NCBI RefSeq assembly: GCF_001424905.1
Contig: NZ_LMCU01000002.1
Coordinates: 310,001 to 374,000 of the forward strand
Origin: Leifsonia sp. Root112D2
Lineage (GTDB): Bacteria; Actinomycetota; Actinomycetes; Actinomycetales; Microbacteriaceae
Direction: 5' to 3'
Length of the DNA: 64,000 nt
Shown: piece by piece, positions 32,410-40,526 of the stretch
How the letters are laid out: each line of letters starts with the position of its first letter
Numbering within the stretch: position 1 is the first letter of the stretch
Made by a program: the position numbers and the translations under genes
Notes under the pieces: generated by a model
The model's database searches: none
Told to the model about the DNA's origin: nothing
Seen by the model: only the letters and a program-made list of their open reading frames with translations

Positions 32410-33968
32410 TTGGTGGTTCCCTTCTTCGCGCGACCCGCTGATCGAGTAGCGCGCTCAGCGCGCGTCTCGAGATCCCCTGCGGCAGGCCCGACCTCGATAC
32501 GCGGGCTACGCGCCCCTACTCGAGACGCGGTTGTCGCCGGCTTCAAGTACGCGGCGAGACCGTGCCGCCCACCCTCGCGACCGTAGCCCGACTCCTTGTA
32601 CCCGCCGAATGGGCTGGCCGGGTCGAAGCGGTTGAAGGTGTTGGCCCAGATCACGCCGGCGCGCAGCTGGTCTGCGACGGCGAGAATGCGGCTGCCCTTG
32701 TCGCTCCAGATGCCCGCAGAGAGCCCGTACGGCGTGTTGTTCGCCTTGGCGATAGCCTCGGCCGGCGTGCGGAAGGTCAGCACCGAAAGCACCGGCCCGA
32801 AGATCTCCTCCCGGGCGATGCGGCTCGACGTCGACACATTCGTGAAAATCGTCGGGGCGAACCAGAAGCCGTTCTCGGGAATCGCGCAGTCGGCGCTCCA
32901 GCGCTCGGCTCCCTCGGCCTCGCCGATGTCGGAGAGCTCGCGAATGCGCTGCAGCTGCTCGGCCGAGTTGATGGCGCCGATGTCGGTGTTCTTGTCGAGC
33001 GGGTCACCGAGGCGCAGCGTCGACAGCCGCTGCTTGAGCCGCTCCACGACGTCATCGTGGATCGATTCCTGGACGAGCAGGCGGCTGCCCGCGCAGCACA
33101 CGTGGCCCTGGTTGAAGAAGATGCCGTTGACGATGCCCTCGACCGCCTGGTCGATGGGCGCGTCGTCGAAGACGATGTTCGCAGCCTTGCCGCCGAGTTC
33201 GAGTGTGAGCTTCTTGTCTGTGCCGGCGACCGAGCGGGCGATCTCGCGGCCGACCGCCGTGGAGCCGGTGAAGGCGACCTTGTTGACATCCGGGTGGTTG
33301 ACGAGAAGTCGACCGGTCTCCCCCGCACCCGTGACGATGTTGACGACGCCGGCCGGCAGCTCTGCCTGCTGCAGAATCTCGGCGAAAAGCAGCGCGGTCA
33401 ACGAGGTGGTCTCGGCGGGCTTGAGCACGACGGTGTTGCCCGCGGCGAGCGCGGGAGCGATCTTCCACGCGAGCATCATCAGCGGAAAGTTCCACGGGAT
33501 GACCTGCGCGGCGACACCCAGCGCGCGCGGCGCAGGGCCCACGCCGGCGTGATCGAGCTTGTCGGCCCAGCCCGCGTAGTAGAAGAACCAGGCTGCGACG
33601 AGCGGAACGTCGACGTCGCGACTCTCCTTGATGGGCTTGCCGTTGTCGAGGCTCTCCGCCACGGCCAGTTCGCGGGCGCGCTCCTGCACGAGCCGGGCGA
33701 TGCGGAAAAGGTACTTGCCGCGGTCGGAGCCGCGCATGCGCGACCAGGTCTTCTCGTAGGCGCGACGGGCGGCGGCGACGGCGGCATCGACATCCGCTTC
33801 GCTTGCCGTGGAGATCGTGGCGATTCTCTTCTCGGTCGCGGGCGAGATGGTGGCGAACGGCGTGCCGCTGCCGTCAACGAACTCGCCGTCGATGAAGAGG
33901 CCGTACTCGCTCTTCAGGTTCAGGATCGCCTGCGACTCGGGGGCCGGGGCGTACTCGAGAAAGCTCAT
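32406..33968 (-). CDS. Aldehyde dehydrogenase (NAD(P)-dependent)
   Basis: A 520-residue aldehyde dehydrogenase. Key residues are the oxyanion-hole PWN (158-160), KPAE with the cofactor lysine 183, FTGSTAVG, the general base Glu257 in LELGGK, and the nucleophile in QGHVCCAGSR (Cys291 or Cys292). EEIFGPVLSVL follows. The enzyme core ends near residue 476 (GRHGLAAYL). The remaining 44 residues are basic and unlike the family, and are encoded by a palindromic repeat. Within the deo operon it should oxidise acetaldehyde, released from deoxyribose 5-phosphate by DeoC, to acetate. Start ATG lies three bases after the DeoC stop; a coupled half-length homologue follows. Confidence 0.93.
   Translation of the reverse strand: MSFLEYAPAPESQAILNLKSEYGLFIDGEFVDGSGTPFATISPATEKRIATISTASEADVDAAVAAARRAYEKTWSRMRGSDRGKYLFRIARLVQERARELAVAESLDNGKPIKESRDVDVPLVAAWFFYYAGWADKLDHAGVGPAPRALGVAAQVIPWNFPLMMLAWKIAPALAAGNTVVLKPAETTSLTALLFAEILQQAELPAGVVNIVTGAGETGRLLVNHPDVNKVAFTGSTAVGREIARSVAGTDKKLTLELGGKAANIVFDDAPIDQAVEGIVNGIFFNQGHVCCAGSRLLVQESIHDDVVERLKQRLSTLRLGDPLDKNTDIGAINSAEQLQRIRELSDIGEAEGAERWSADCAIPENGFWFAPTIFTNVSTSSRIAREEIFGPVLSVLTFRTPAEAIAKANNTPYGLSAGIWSDKGSRILAVADQLRAGVIWANTFNRFDPASPFGGYKESGYGREGGRHGLAAYLKPATTASRVGARSPRIEVGPAAGDLETRAERATRSAGRAKKGTTK
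32436..32531. repeat. Palindromic repeat embedded in the aldehyde dehydrogenase 3' end
   Basis: Arms TCGAGTAG (32442-32449) and CTACTCGA (32516-32523), with inner pairing of GCGTCTCGAG-like and CTCGATACGCG-like segments. The type matches TGATCGAGTAG...CTCGATACGCG...CTACTCGA elements of Microbacteriaceae, recalled from memory. Unlike the copy near 18.1 kb it lies in coding sequence and encodes most of the enzyme's unusual C-terminal tail. Confidence 0.75.
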
Positions 33969-33971
33969 GGA

Positions 33972-34997
33972 TCAATCCACCGTTACGTAGTCGGGGCCGG
34001 AGTAGTGGCCGGTTGTGATCTTCTGGCGCTGCAGCAGCACGTCGTTCAAGAGGCTCGACGCTCCGAAGCGGAACAGCTCGGGGCGCAGCCATTCCTCTCC
34101 GACGGTCTCGGCAACGGTCACGAGGTAGCGAATCGCGTCTTTCGAACTGCGGATGCCACCTGCCGGCTTCACGCCGATCTTCTCGCCGGTCATGCGATGC
34201 CAGTCCCGCACGACCTCGAGCATCGAGAGCGTGACCGGCAGGGTGGCTGCCGGCGACACCTTGCCCGTGGAGGTCTTGATGAAGTCGCCGCCGGCGAGGA
34301 TCGCCAGCCAGGAGGCGCGCCGCACGTTGTCGTAGGTGTTGAGCTCGCCCGTCTCCAGGATCACCTTGAGGTGGGCGTATGTGCCGTCGCTGCGGCGGCA
34401 TGCCTCTTTGACCGCGACGATCTCGTCGAAGACGAGCCCGTAGCGGCCCGAGAGGAACGCCCCCCGGTCGATGACCATGTCGATCTCATCCGCACCGGCG
34501 GCCACAGCATCCGCCGTATCGGCGAGCTTGACCGCGAGCGAGGCCCGACCGCTCGGGAACGCCGTGGCGACGGCCGCGACGTTGATGCCTCCGCCCAATC
34601 CGTGCGCCGAGGCGTGTGCATCGCCCAGGGCGCGCACCGCATACGGCACCATGTCGCCGTACACGCACACCGCGGCGACCCGCGGAACCGAGGCGTCGGA
34701 CGGGTCGGGGTTCACCGCCTTGGCCACGAGCGAGCGCACCTTGCCGGGCGTGTCTGCGCCTTCGAGGGTCGTGAGGTCGATGAGCGAAATGATGGTGTCG
34801 AGCGCCCGCGCCTTCGAGGTGGTCTTGATGGAGCGCGTGGCCAGGCCGGCAGCACGCTGCTCGAGACCGACGGCGTCAACTCCGGGAATGCCGTGCAGGT
34901 ACCGACGCAGACCGGCTTCGGTGAGGTCTCCGCCCAGCACATCGACGGCTCGCGCGGCGGGAGACAGGTTCCTCGCCGTGGGGGTTTCGAGAGTCAC
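33972..34997 (-). CDS. deoC: Deoxyribose-phosphate aldolase
   Basis: A 341-residue class I aldolase that splits 2-deoxy-D-ribose 5-phosphate into glyceraldehyde 3-phosphate and acetaldehyde. The barrel shows Asp173 in EIDMVIDRGAF, the Schiff-base Lys241 in GGDFIKTSTGK and the second catalytic Lys277 in GVKPAGGIR. Length is that of the longer DeoC type, with about 60 extra residues at the N-terminus and a C-terminal extension. The GTG start overlaps the regulator stop (GTGA) and has AAGGAG four bases upstream. With the aldehyde dehydrogenases that follow it forms a nucleoside/deoxyribose catabolic operon. Confidence 0.95.
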   Translation of the reverse strand: MTLETPTARNLSPAARAVDVLGGDLTEAGLRRYLHGIPGVDAVGLEQRAAGLATRSIKTTSKARALDTIISLIDLTTLEGADTPGKVRSLVAKAVNPDPSDASVPRVAAVCVYGDMVPYAVRALGDAHASAHGLGGGINVAAVATAFPSGRASLAVKLADTADAVAAGADEIDMVIDRGAFLSGRYGLVFDEIVAVKEACRRSDGTYAHLKVILETGELNTYDNVRRASWLAILAGGDFIKTSTGKVSPAATLPVTLSMLEVVRDWHRMTGEKIGVKPAGGIRSSKDAIRYLVTVAETVGEEWLRPELFRFGASSLLNDVLLQRQKITTGHYSGPDYVTVD

Positions 34998-35998
34998 TTC
35001 GCTCCTTCTGCTTCGATGGGTTCGGTTTCGACGGGTTCTGTTGCGGCTGGCGCTGTTGCGACGGGTTCCAGCAGCGCGTGCGCACTCGCCTCGTCTGTGA
35101 TGAGAATCGTGCACAGCCCGCTCACGGCGACGGCGCGGCACACGGCGTGCTTGGACTCCCCGGCTATCACCGCGATGCTCGTGCGCGCGCCGCGCAGTTC
35201 GTCCAGGGTGATGCCGAGGGTTCGGCCGTTGAGTTCATCGTCGGCCACGCTGCCGTCTGCCGTGATGAAGCGACCGACGACGTCACCGACCGCGCCTCGG
35301 GCGGCCAGTTCGGCAACCTCGTCGGCGCTGAGGTAGCCGCTGCCCACGTGCACCGAACTGGTGTCGGCAACGCCGGCACTGAAGAGATAGGCGGATGCGT
35401 TGCGAGCCAGTTCAAGCACGCTCTGCACCGATCGATCGGCCTCGATGGCGCGTCGCGTCGCGGCTTGTTCGAAGATGGCGGGGCTGGGCAGCAGCGTCGC
35501 CGTGCCCTGCGCCTTACGGGCGATGATGACGGCCGTGTCGGCCGCTGCGGTAGCCTGCCGAGTGCTGGAGACGCTGCCATTGATCTGCACGGGGTTGACG
35601 CCGACCGCCCAGCCGGGTCGCAGCCGCGCGGCTACAGCCTGCAGCGTACGGCCCCAGCTCACGCCGAGCGTGCGCGGCACGGGGCGCAGCGTGGTGAGGT
35701 AGTCGGCGGCGGCCTGAGCGACGCGCGCCTGCACATCGGAGTCGAGCACGGGAACGACGACGGCGTCGACGAGGCCGTACGCTGCGCACAGCTCGCGCTC
35801 GAGCGAGAACCGGCGAGCGCTGGGGTGCACGATCTCGATGCGCACGAACCCCTGTTCGCGCGCCTGCACGAGCAGCCGCCCGACCTTCCAGCGACTCACG
35901 CTGAGGGCCACGCCGATCTCGTCCTGCGTCTTGCCGGCCTCGTAGTAGAGCTCGGCGGCCTTGACGGCGAGTATCTCGTCTGTGTCGCTCATCGACAT
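34994..35998 (-). CDS. SorC/DeoR-type sugar-binding transcriptional regulator
   Basis: A 334-residue regulator with an N-terminal helix-turn-helix (YYEAGKTQDEIGVALSVSRWKVGRLLVQA) and a SorC-type sugar-phosphate-binding domain, including PVLDSDVQARVAQAAADYL, LGVSWGRTLQAVAARL and the late GRTLGITLDELRGA. Its ligand is probably deoxyribose 5-phosphate or a related sugar phosphate, given the genes it leads. The ATG at 35998 is supported by GGGAGG seven bases upstream; an in-frame start at 36028 lacks one. The C-terminal 25 residues are an Ala/Pro/Glu/Thr-rich tail (PVATAPAATEPVETEP) and the stop overlaps deoC. Repeated TTGCGC words upstream are likely operators. Confidence 0.92.
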   Translation of the reverse strand: MSMSDTDEILAVKAAELYYEAGKTQDEIGVALSVSRWKVGRLLVQAREQGFVRIEIVHPSARRFSLERELCAAYGLVDAVVVPVLDSDVQARVAQAAADYLTTLRPVPRTLGVSWGRTLQAVAARLRPGWAVGVNPVQINGSVSSTRQATAAADTAVIIARKAQGTATLLPSPAIFEQAATRRAIEADRSVQSVLELARNASAYLFSAGVADTSSVHVGSGYLSADEVAELAARGAVGDVVGRFITADGSVADDELNGRTLGITLDELRGARTSIAVIAGESKHAVCRAVAVSGLCTILITDEASAHALLEPVATAPAATEPVETEPIEAEGAK

Positions 35999-36064
35999 CG
36001 CCACACCTCCCGCTGGAATCTTCACCATCTTCAGCTTAGAAACAGCGAGCCCATATTGCTACGG

Positions 36065-36184
36065 TTGCGCATCCGTTGCTCAAATGCGCACAGTTCGCTG
36101 ACCACCTCCACTGTGTGCCAGCGTTGCGCCAGTTCGTCACGGTTGCGCCAGCAGGGGTGGCGCATCTGACGCGAAAGGGCGCAA
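36065..36184. promoter_or_regulatory. Repeated TTGCGC/TGGCGCA boxes upstream of the deo operon
   Basis: Several related words lie in the 223-bp gap before the SorC regulator: TGCGCA at 36066-36071 and 36085-36090, TTGCGCC at 36124-36130, an inverted pair TGCGCCA/TGGCGCA at 36144-36150 and 36158-36164, and GGGCGCAA at 36177-36184. Spacing and symmetry suggest a multi-site operator for the tetrameric regulator. Confidence 0.5.
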
Positions 36185-36221
36185 CGGCCAACTCGAGTGT
36201 CTACTGTTGGGAAGAGAACGG

Positions 36222-36920
36222 TTATCGCACGAATTCCGCCTGCAGCCGTCCGCCGTATGGTTCGAGAAGTTCGGATGTCTTGGCAAGCAGCAGAGCGGAA
36301 TCGTCGCTGAGAAGCGCGTCCGTCAGCTCGTGTGCGATCCGTCCGTCCCACTGGCGGAGGCGCCGCGCGAGCCACTTTCCGCTGCCGAGCCATTGATTGT
36401 TCGCGAGAAGCAGGAAGCTTGCGAGTTCGTCGAACAGTGCCGCCTTCACGACGGCGACCTCCAGAGCATCAGTTAAGGAGATGAGGTCGTCAGCAAGGTC
36501 GGTGAGGCGGTATCGACGAAGATCGAGTTCGTGATCCGATATGCGGGGTCCGGCGCTGATCCGTTCCTGATAGGAACCGCGAAGATCGGTGAGTTCGGAA
36601 CCGTGCTTGATGGCAATTCCATCAAGCAGCATGTGCACGATAGTCGGACGGCTTTCGTCGATACCTTTGCTCGCCCACGAATCAAACGCTTCGGCGGTGT
36701 AGGCGAACACCTCAAAGATCTCGCCACCGTATTGAGTGGTCTGCGCAAGGCTCGTGGCCGCTCCGTCAAACATGGAAGGCGGTCCGATAACCAGGAGATC
36801 GATGTCGCTGGACGGCGTGCGCTGGCCAGTGCTGGTGCTTCCAGCCACGATCACATGATGAGCGTCAGGAAAGCGATCAGATGAGAAGTCCGTCGCCAGC
36901 GAGAACAGGCGGTTTTCCAT
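36222..36920 (-). CDS. Nucleotidyltransferase-domain protein
   Basis: A 232-residue protein. The N-terminal half is a minimal nucleotidyltransferase of the polymerase-beta fold, with the pattern GSTSTGQRTPSSDIDLLVIG (GS then DxD for two metals). The C-terminal half is all-helical and rich in leucine, like the kanamycin-nucleotidyltransferase C-terminal or HEPN-like domains. The ATG at 36920 is used because it falls seven bases after the methyltransferase stop; a longer reading would overlap that gene. It is the last gene of an ene-reductase/MarR/methyltransferase operon. Modification of a small molecule or RNA is possible; the substrate is unknown. Confidence 0.82.
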   Translation of the reverse strand: MENRLFSLATDFSSDRFPDAHHVIVAGSTSTGQRTPSSDIDLLVIGPPSMFDGAATSLAQTTQYGGEIFEVFAYTAEAFDSWASKGIDESRPTIVHMLLDGIAIKHGSELTDLRGSYQERISAGPRISDHELDLRRYRLTDLADDLISLTDALEVAVVKAALFDELASFLLLANNQWLGSGKWLARRLRQWDGRIAHELTDALLSDDSALLLAKTSELLEPYGGRLQAEFVR

Positions 36921-36927
36921 ACGCTCA

Positions 36928-37755
36928 TTATGGCTTTCGGGCGACCAAAGAGAATTCGAGCGGCAACGCGTTCGGATCGCCTGGGTGAACGTATCCTTCC
37001 GACGACTCGACGAAGCTCGGAAGTGCCCGCCAGGGAATTGTCTTGCTCTCATGGAATGCCTCGAGGCGAAGGCCCGCAGTCAAAAGAGACTGAATGATCT
37101 CCGAAAGGGAATGCGACCATTCGAACGTCGTTGAATTCGCCAAGCGCACCTCGTCGTCCGCATAGGTCGTTCCGTGGTCGTACCGGGTCGGTTCATCGCT
37201 CTCGAAATAGGGCTGTTTGAGCACCAGCAGCCCATCGGTGCGGTCGTAGTCGATTGCGTTCAATACGGGGTGTGCGTCGCGCACGTAGAACGTACCTCCC
37301 GGTTTCAGAAGGCTGTGGATGGCATGGGCCCAGGTATCGAGACGAGGCAGCCACATGAGCACTCCGACGCTGGTGTAAACGACGTCGAACTGTTCCTTGA
37401 CGACGCCCGGAGCCTCATCCACGGTGCATGTCTCAAACCGGGCGTCAACTCCGGCGCGCTCGGCGAGTTCGCGCGCGACTCGAATCGACTCGGGAGAGAA
37501 ATCAATTCCGGTGGCCTGAGCCCCCAGACGCGCCCAGCTCAGGGTGTCCGTGCCGATGTGGCATTGAAGATGCGCCAGCGTCAGGCCACGGACAGATGAG
37601 GCAGGAAGAAGAGGGCGGAGTACGTCATAGTCGGCCTGCACGATACCCGATACAACATCCGGATCGTCAGCGAAGGCTGTCGCGCCGTATGCCTCTACGT
37701 GGGCGGGTACGCGTTCATCCCAATTCGCACGGTTCGTTTCGACGAAATCGTTCAC
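36928..37755 (-). CDS. Class I SAM-dependent methyltransferase
   Basis: A 275-residue methyltransferase. It opens with NRANWDERVPAHVEAYG, a form seen in actinobacterial methyltransferases. Motif I is LTLAHLQCHIGTDTLSWARLGAQATGIDFSPESI, in which the usual E/DxGxG is LQCHIGTD. Motif II is FDVVYTSVGVLMWLPRLDTWAHAIHSLLKPGGTFYVRDAHP. The gene begins inside the MarR stop codon (ATGA). The acceptor is not apparent. In the operon it follows an ene-reductase and a MarR repressor, so it might modify or detoxify the same class of compound. Confidence 0.88.
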   Translation of the reverse strand: MNDFVETNRANWDERVPAHVEAYGATAFADDPDVVSGIVQADYDVLRPLLPASSVRGLTLAHLQCHIGTDTLSWARLGAQATGIDFSPESIRVARELAERAGVDARFETCTVDEAPGVVKEQFDVVYTSVGVLMWLPRLDTWAHAIHSLLKPGGTFYVRDAHPVLNAIDYDRTDGLLVLKQPYFESDEPTRYDHGTTYADDEVRLANSTTFEWSHSLSEIIQSLLTAGLRLEAFHESKTIPWRALPSFVESSEGYVHPGDPNALPLEFSLVARKP

Positions 37756-38252
37756 TCGCTGGCCTCGACGGAGTTCAAGAGGAGCGGCGCGGGCGGTGTC
37801 GCTTCGATTGCGGCGAGAAGCCGCGCTGCGGTTGTGGCGAATACCTCTCGCTGGTCTGCGGAGAGACTGTGGGCGGTACGTTCTTCGAGTTCCGCCCAGG
37901 CTGCTCGAACCGGTTGCTCGAGAGCTCGACCCTTGTGCGTGAGATGAACGAGGGTCACGCGCCCGTCCTCCGAAGATCGCGACCGGGTGACGAGCCCCGC
38001 CCGCTCCAGGCGCTGCACGGATTTGGCGACGGTCGAGTGATCCAGTTTTTGGAGGTCCCCCAGTTCCTTCTGTGACCGACCGTCGCAGTCCCAGAGCTGG
38101 AAGAGCATGAGCTCCTGGCCCGGAAACAGGCCGAGTGGTGCGAGGAGGGATGCGGCCAGCGCGCGATGGGAGCGCGCCAGGGTAAAGACGGCCCAGCTCA
38201 ACGGGTTGTCCTGCGCTGCGGAGAGCGGGGGCGTCGCGGGCTGGGCCGTCAT
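37752..38252 (-). CDS. MarR-family transcriptional regulator
   Basis: A 166-residue winged-helix regulator: a helical N-terminus (LSWAVFTLARSHRALAASLLAPLGLFPGQELMLFQLWD), recognition region KLDHSTVAKSVQRLERAGLVTR and wing SRSSEDGRVTLVHLTHKGRAL. It starts 10 bases after the ene-reductase stop with GAGGAA before the ATG, and overlaps the methyltransferase start. It is therefore in the middle of the operon it probably controls. Candidate operators are the inverted repeats upstream of the ene-reductase gene. MarR repressors that pair with old-yellow enzymes commonly sense electrophiles or quinones, which I infer here. Confidence 0.9.
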   Translation of the reverse strand: MTAQPATPPLSAAQDNPLSWAVFTLARSHRALAASLLAPLGLFPGQELMLFQLWDCDGRSQKELGDLQKLDHSTVAKSVQRLERAGLVTRSRSSEDGRVTLVHLTHKGRALEQPVRAAWAELEERTAHSLSADQREVFATTAARLLAAIEATPPAPLLLNSVEASE

Positions 38253-38262
38253 GGGTTCCTCG

Positions 38263-39333
38263 TCAGTTCGTCGCGGTTTCGATGGCGGGATAGTCCGTAT
38301 AGCCCGCCGCTCCCCCACCATAGAACGTTGCGGGATCAGCCTCGGTGAGGGGCGCACCGGTTCTGAGCCGCTCCACAACATCCGGATTGGCAAGGGCCCA
38401 TCGCCCGATCGGCACGATATCCGCCAGGCCGGATTCGACGTCCTGGCCGACGGCATCGGGCGTACGTCCGGCGCGGAGCACCAACAACGCTCCCGGCCAG
38501 GCCGAGCGGATGTCACGGAGAAGCTCATCGTCACCAGCGTGGAAGACGTGCAGGTATGCCAGGCCCAGCGGCGCGAGCTCGCTCACGAGATGCCGGTATT
38601 GCTCGCCGGCGGTGTCACCCTCATCGATGCCGCCGATCGGCAGGCCGGGCGAGAGGCGGATGCCGACGCGGTCGGCCCCGATCTCCTCAGCGACGGCAGT
38701 CACGACCTCGACGACGAAGCGCGACCGCGCCTCGACCGAGCCTCCGTATTCGTCCGCGCGATGGTTCGCATTGGGCGAGAGGAACTGGTGCAACAGGTAT
38801 CCATTCGCTCCGTGGATTTCGACACCGTCGGCACCGGCCTCGACCGCCGATGCCGCAGCATGGCGGAAGTCCGCGATGGTCTGGGCGATGTCCTTGGCGG
38901 TCATCTCGCGCGGCTCGGCGGTGGGCTGCCTTCCCGACAGGGTGAACATGTCAACGCCTGCGGCGATCGCCGATGGTGCCAGAGGCGCCCGATGGTGCGG
39001 CGTGTTGTCAGGGTGAGACATGCGCCCGACATGCATCAACTGGAGGAAGATGCTCGCTCCGGCCGCGTGAACGGCATCCGTCACCTCGCGCCATCCGGCG
39101 ACGTGTTCGGGGCGGTAGATGCCCGGCGTGAAGATGTACCCCTGGCCGTCGTCGGAGGGTTGCACACCCTCGGTGATCAGGAGCCCAAGAGACGCACGCT
39201 GCGCGTAATACTCCGCGGTCAGCGACCCGGGGGTGCCATCTGCCTGCGCGCGACTGCGGGTCATCGGTGCCATCGCCAGACGGTGCTGCAAGTGCGTGCG
39301 ACCGAGGGTGAAGGGATCCCAGACGATGCTCAT
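38263..39333 (-). CDS. Old yellow enzyme family ene-reductase (N-ethylmaleimide reductase-like)
   Basis: A 356-residue FMN-dependent TIM-barrel enzyme that reduces activated C=C bonds using NADPH. Markers are MAPMTRSRAQADGTPGSLTAEYYAQRASLGLLITEG, QLMHVGRMSH, the substrate-anchoring pair in GVEIHGANGYLLHQFLSPNANHRADEYGGS (HxxN), and the FMN-phosphate segment near VLRAGRTPD. It belongs to the classical NemA/XenA-type family. GGGAGG lies seven bases before the ATG at 39333. It leads an operon with a MarR regulator, so it is likely induced by electrophilic enones, quinones or nitro compounds. Confidence 0.93.
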   Translation of the reverse strand: MSIVWDPFTLGRTHLQHRLAMAPMTRSRAQADGTPGSLTAEYYAQRASLGLLITEGVQPSDDGQGYIFTPGIYRPEHVAGWREVTDAVHAAGASIFLQLMHVGRMSHPDNTPHHRAPLAPSAIAAGVDMFTLSGRQPTAEPREMTAKDIAQTIADFRHAAASAVEAGADGVEIHGANGYLLHQFLSPNANHRADEYGGSVEARSRFVVEVVTAVAEEIGADRVGIRLSPGLPIGGIDEGDTAGEQYRHLVSELAPLGLAYLHVFHAGDDELLRDIRSAWPGALLVLRAGRTPDAVGQDVESGLADIVPIGRWALANPDVVERLRTGAPLTEADPATFYGGGAAGYTDYPAIETATN

Positions 39334-39408
39334 GCCCCGACCTCCCCACGGAACTCGTTGATGACGTGTGCTTTCATGATTGCCTTCCTTTTCGCCTTGT
39401 CTATTTAT

Positions 39409-39452
39409 GTTGCCGACCACATGAATCTACCTCGCGAAAGGTGGTCGGCAAC
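39409..39452. promoter_or_regulatory. 12-bp perfect inverted repeat upstream of the ene-reductase operon
   Basis: GTTGCCGACCAC (39409-39420) and GTGGTCGGCAAC (39441-39452) with 20 bases between, so arm centres are 32 bp apart, about three helical turns. It is a candidate operator of the operon's MarR regulator or a pair of half-sites. Confidence 0.6.
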
Positions 39453-39455
39453 GAA

Positions 39456-39474
39456 TGTTCGATGTAGGCGAACA
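39456..39474. promoter_or_regulatory. Second inverted repeat TGTTCG-N7-CGAACA
   Basis: Perfect six-base arms, 19 bp overall, lying between the divergent ene-reductase and ROK genes, 57 bp before the ROK start. It differs from the neighbouring 12-bp repeat, so two regulators may act on this region. The rest of the 197-bp gap holds no gene. Confidence 0.5.
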
Positions 39475-39518
39475 AAGCAGCATTCCCGGGCGAGGGCTTC
39501 CGCCACCGCTCAAGCCCC

Positions 39519-39524
39519 TAAAGT
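39519..39524 (+). promoter_or_regulatory. Leaderless -10 box of the ROK kinase gene
   Basis: TAAAGT six bases before the GTG start. Confidence 0.5.
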
Positions 39525-39530
39525 TAAGCC

Positions 39531-40472
39531 GTGACTACATCCGTTGCCCTCGCCCTTGATTTCGGCGGCACCAAGGTGGAGGCCGCGCTCGTCACCTCCG
39601 ATGGCGTGCTCGTCGACGGCACCCGTTTTCGCCAGCCCACCGGGCGCAATGCGGCCAGCGTCGACATCGAGAACTCGGTGCGATCGGTCGTCATGAACTC
39701 ACTCGAAACGCTGCCGACGGATGCGACGCTCGTGGGCGTCGGCATCGGGTGCGCCGGTCCCATCGAGCGTTCCGTGGGGCACGTCTCCCCCCTCAACGTG
39801 CCGGCCTGGCGCGGGTACCCCTTGCGCGACTTCGTGACCTCGATAGTGCATCCGATCGCCGGCGAGGTGCCCGTGCACCTGGAGATGGACGGCGTCGCCA
39901 TCACGCTCGCCGAGCACTGGGTGGGCGCCGCCCAGGGCGTCGACAACGTGATGGGCATGGTCATCTCCACGGGCATCGGGGGCGGCCTCATCTCCGGCGG
40001 TCGAGTGCTGACAGGCTCCGGCGGCAACGCGGGACACATCGGCCACATCGAGGTCGCCGGAATCGTCGGGGAGAACACCTTCGGCAGCACCTCGCTGCTG
40101 GAGGCGATGGCATCCGGCCCGCACACCGTCGCCTGGGCGCGCACGCAGGGCTTCACGGGCACAACCGGCGAGGAACTTGCCGCGGCATACGCGGCAGGCG
40201 ATCCCGTCGCCCACGACGCGATAGTGCGCACGGGCACGGCCGTCGGTCAGGCCATCGCGAGCGCGACGGCGCTGCTCGACCTGGACATCGTCGCCATCGG
40301 CGGCGGCTTCGCGCAATCCACTCCCGACCTCTTCGACGTGATCAAGCAGACCGTCGGTCGCCACCATTTCGCCTTCGTACGCAAGGTGCGGGTGGTGCCG
40401 TCCGGTCTCTCCGGCGCGGGCCCGCTCATCGGTGCGGCGGCGCTCATCCACCGCAGCGAACTGGTGCCCTGA
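39531..40472 (+). CDS. ROK-family sugar kinase (glucokinase-like)
   Basis: A 313-residue ROK protein with no DNA-binding domain, so probably a kinase rather than a repressor. The ATP loop is LALDFGGTKVEAALV, substrate segments include LEMDGVAITLAEHWVGAA with the catalytic Asp, STGIGGGLISGGRVLTGSGGNAGHIGHIEV, and the adenosine motif IVAIGGGFAQ. The usual zinc-binding CxCGxxGCxE loop is replaced by ENTFGSTSLLE, so zinc is absent. The GTG start follows a TAAAGT box. It likely phosphorylates glucose or an N-acylhexosamine; substrate is inferred only from the family. It converges on the CynX-type transporter. Confidence 0.9.
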   Translation: MTTSVALALDFGGTKVEAALVTSDGVLVDGTRFRQPTGRNAASVDIENSVRSVVMNSLETLPTDATLVGVGIGCAGPIERSVGHVSPLNVPAWRGYPLRDFVTSIVHPIAGEVPVHLEMDGVAITLAEHWVGAAQGVDNVMGMVISTGIGGGLISGGRVLTGSGGNAGHIGHIEVAGIVGENTFGSTSLLEAMASGPHTVAWARTQGFTGTTGEELAAAYAAGDPVAHDAIVRTGTAVGQAIASATALLDLDIVAIGGGFAQSTPDLFDVIKQTVGRHHFAFVRKVRVVPSGLSGAGPLIGAAALIHRSELVP

Positions 40473-40526
40473 GCAGGCACGTACCCAGATCAGGCACGGC
40501 GCACACGGCGCCGCCTCGACCGCGGC

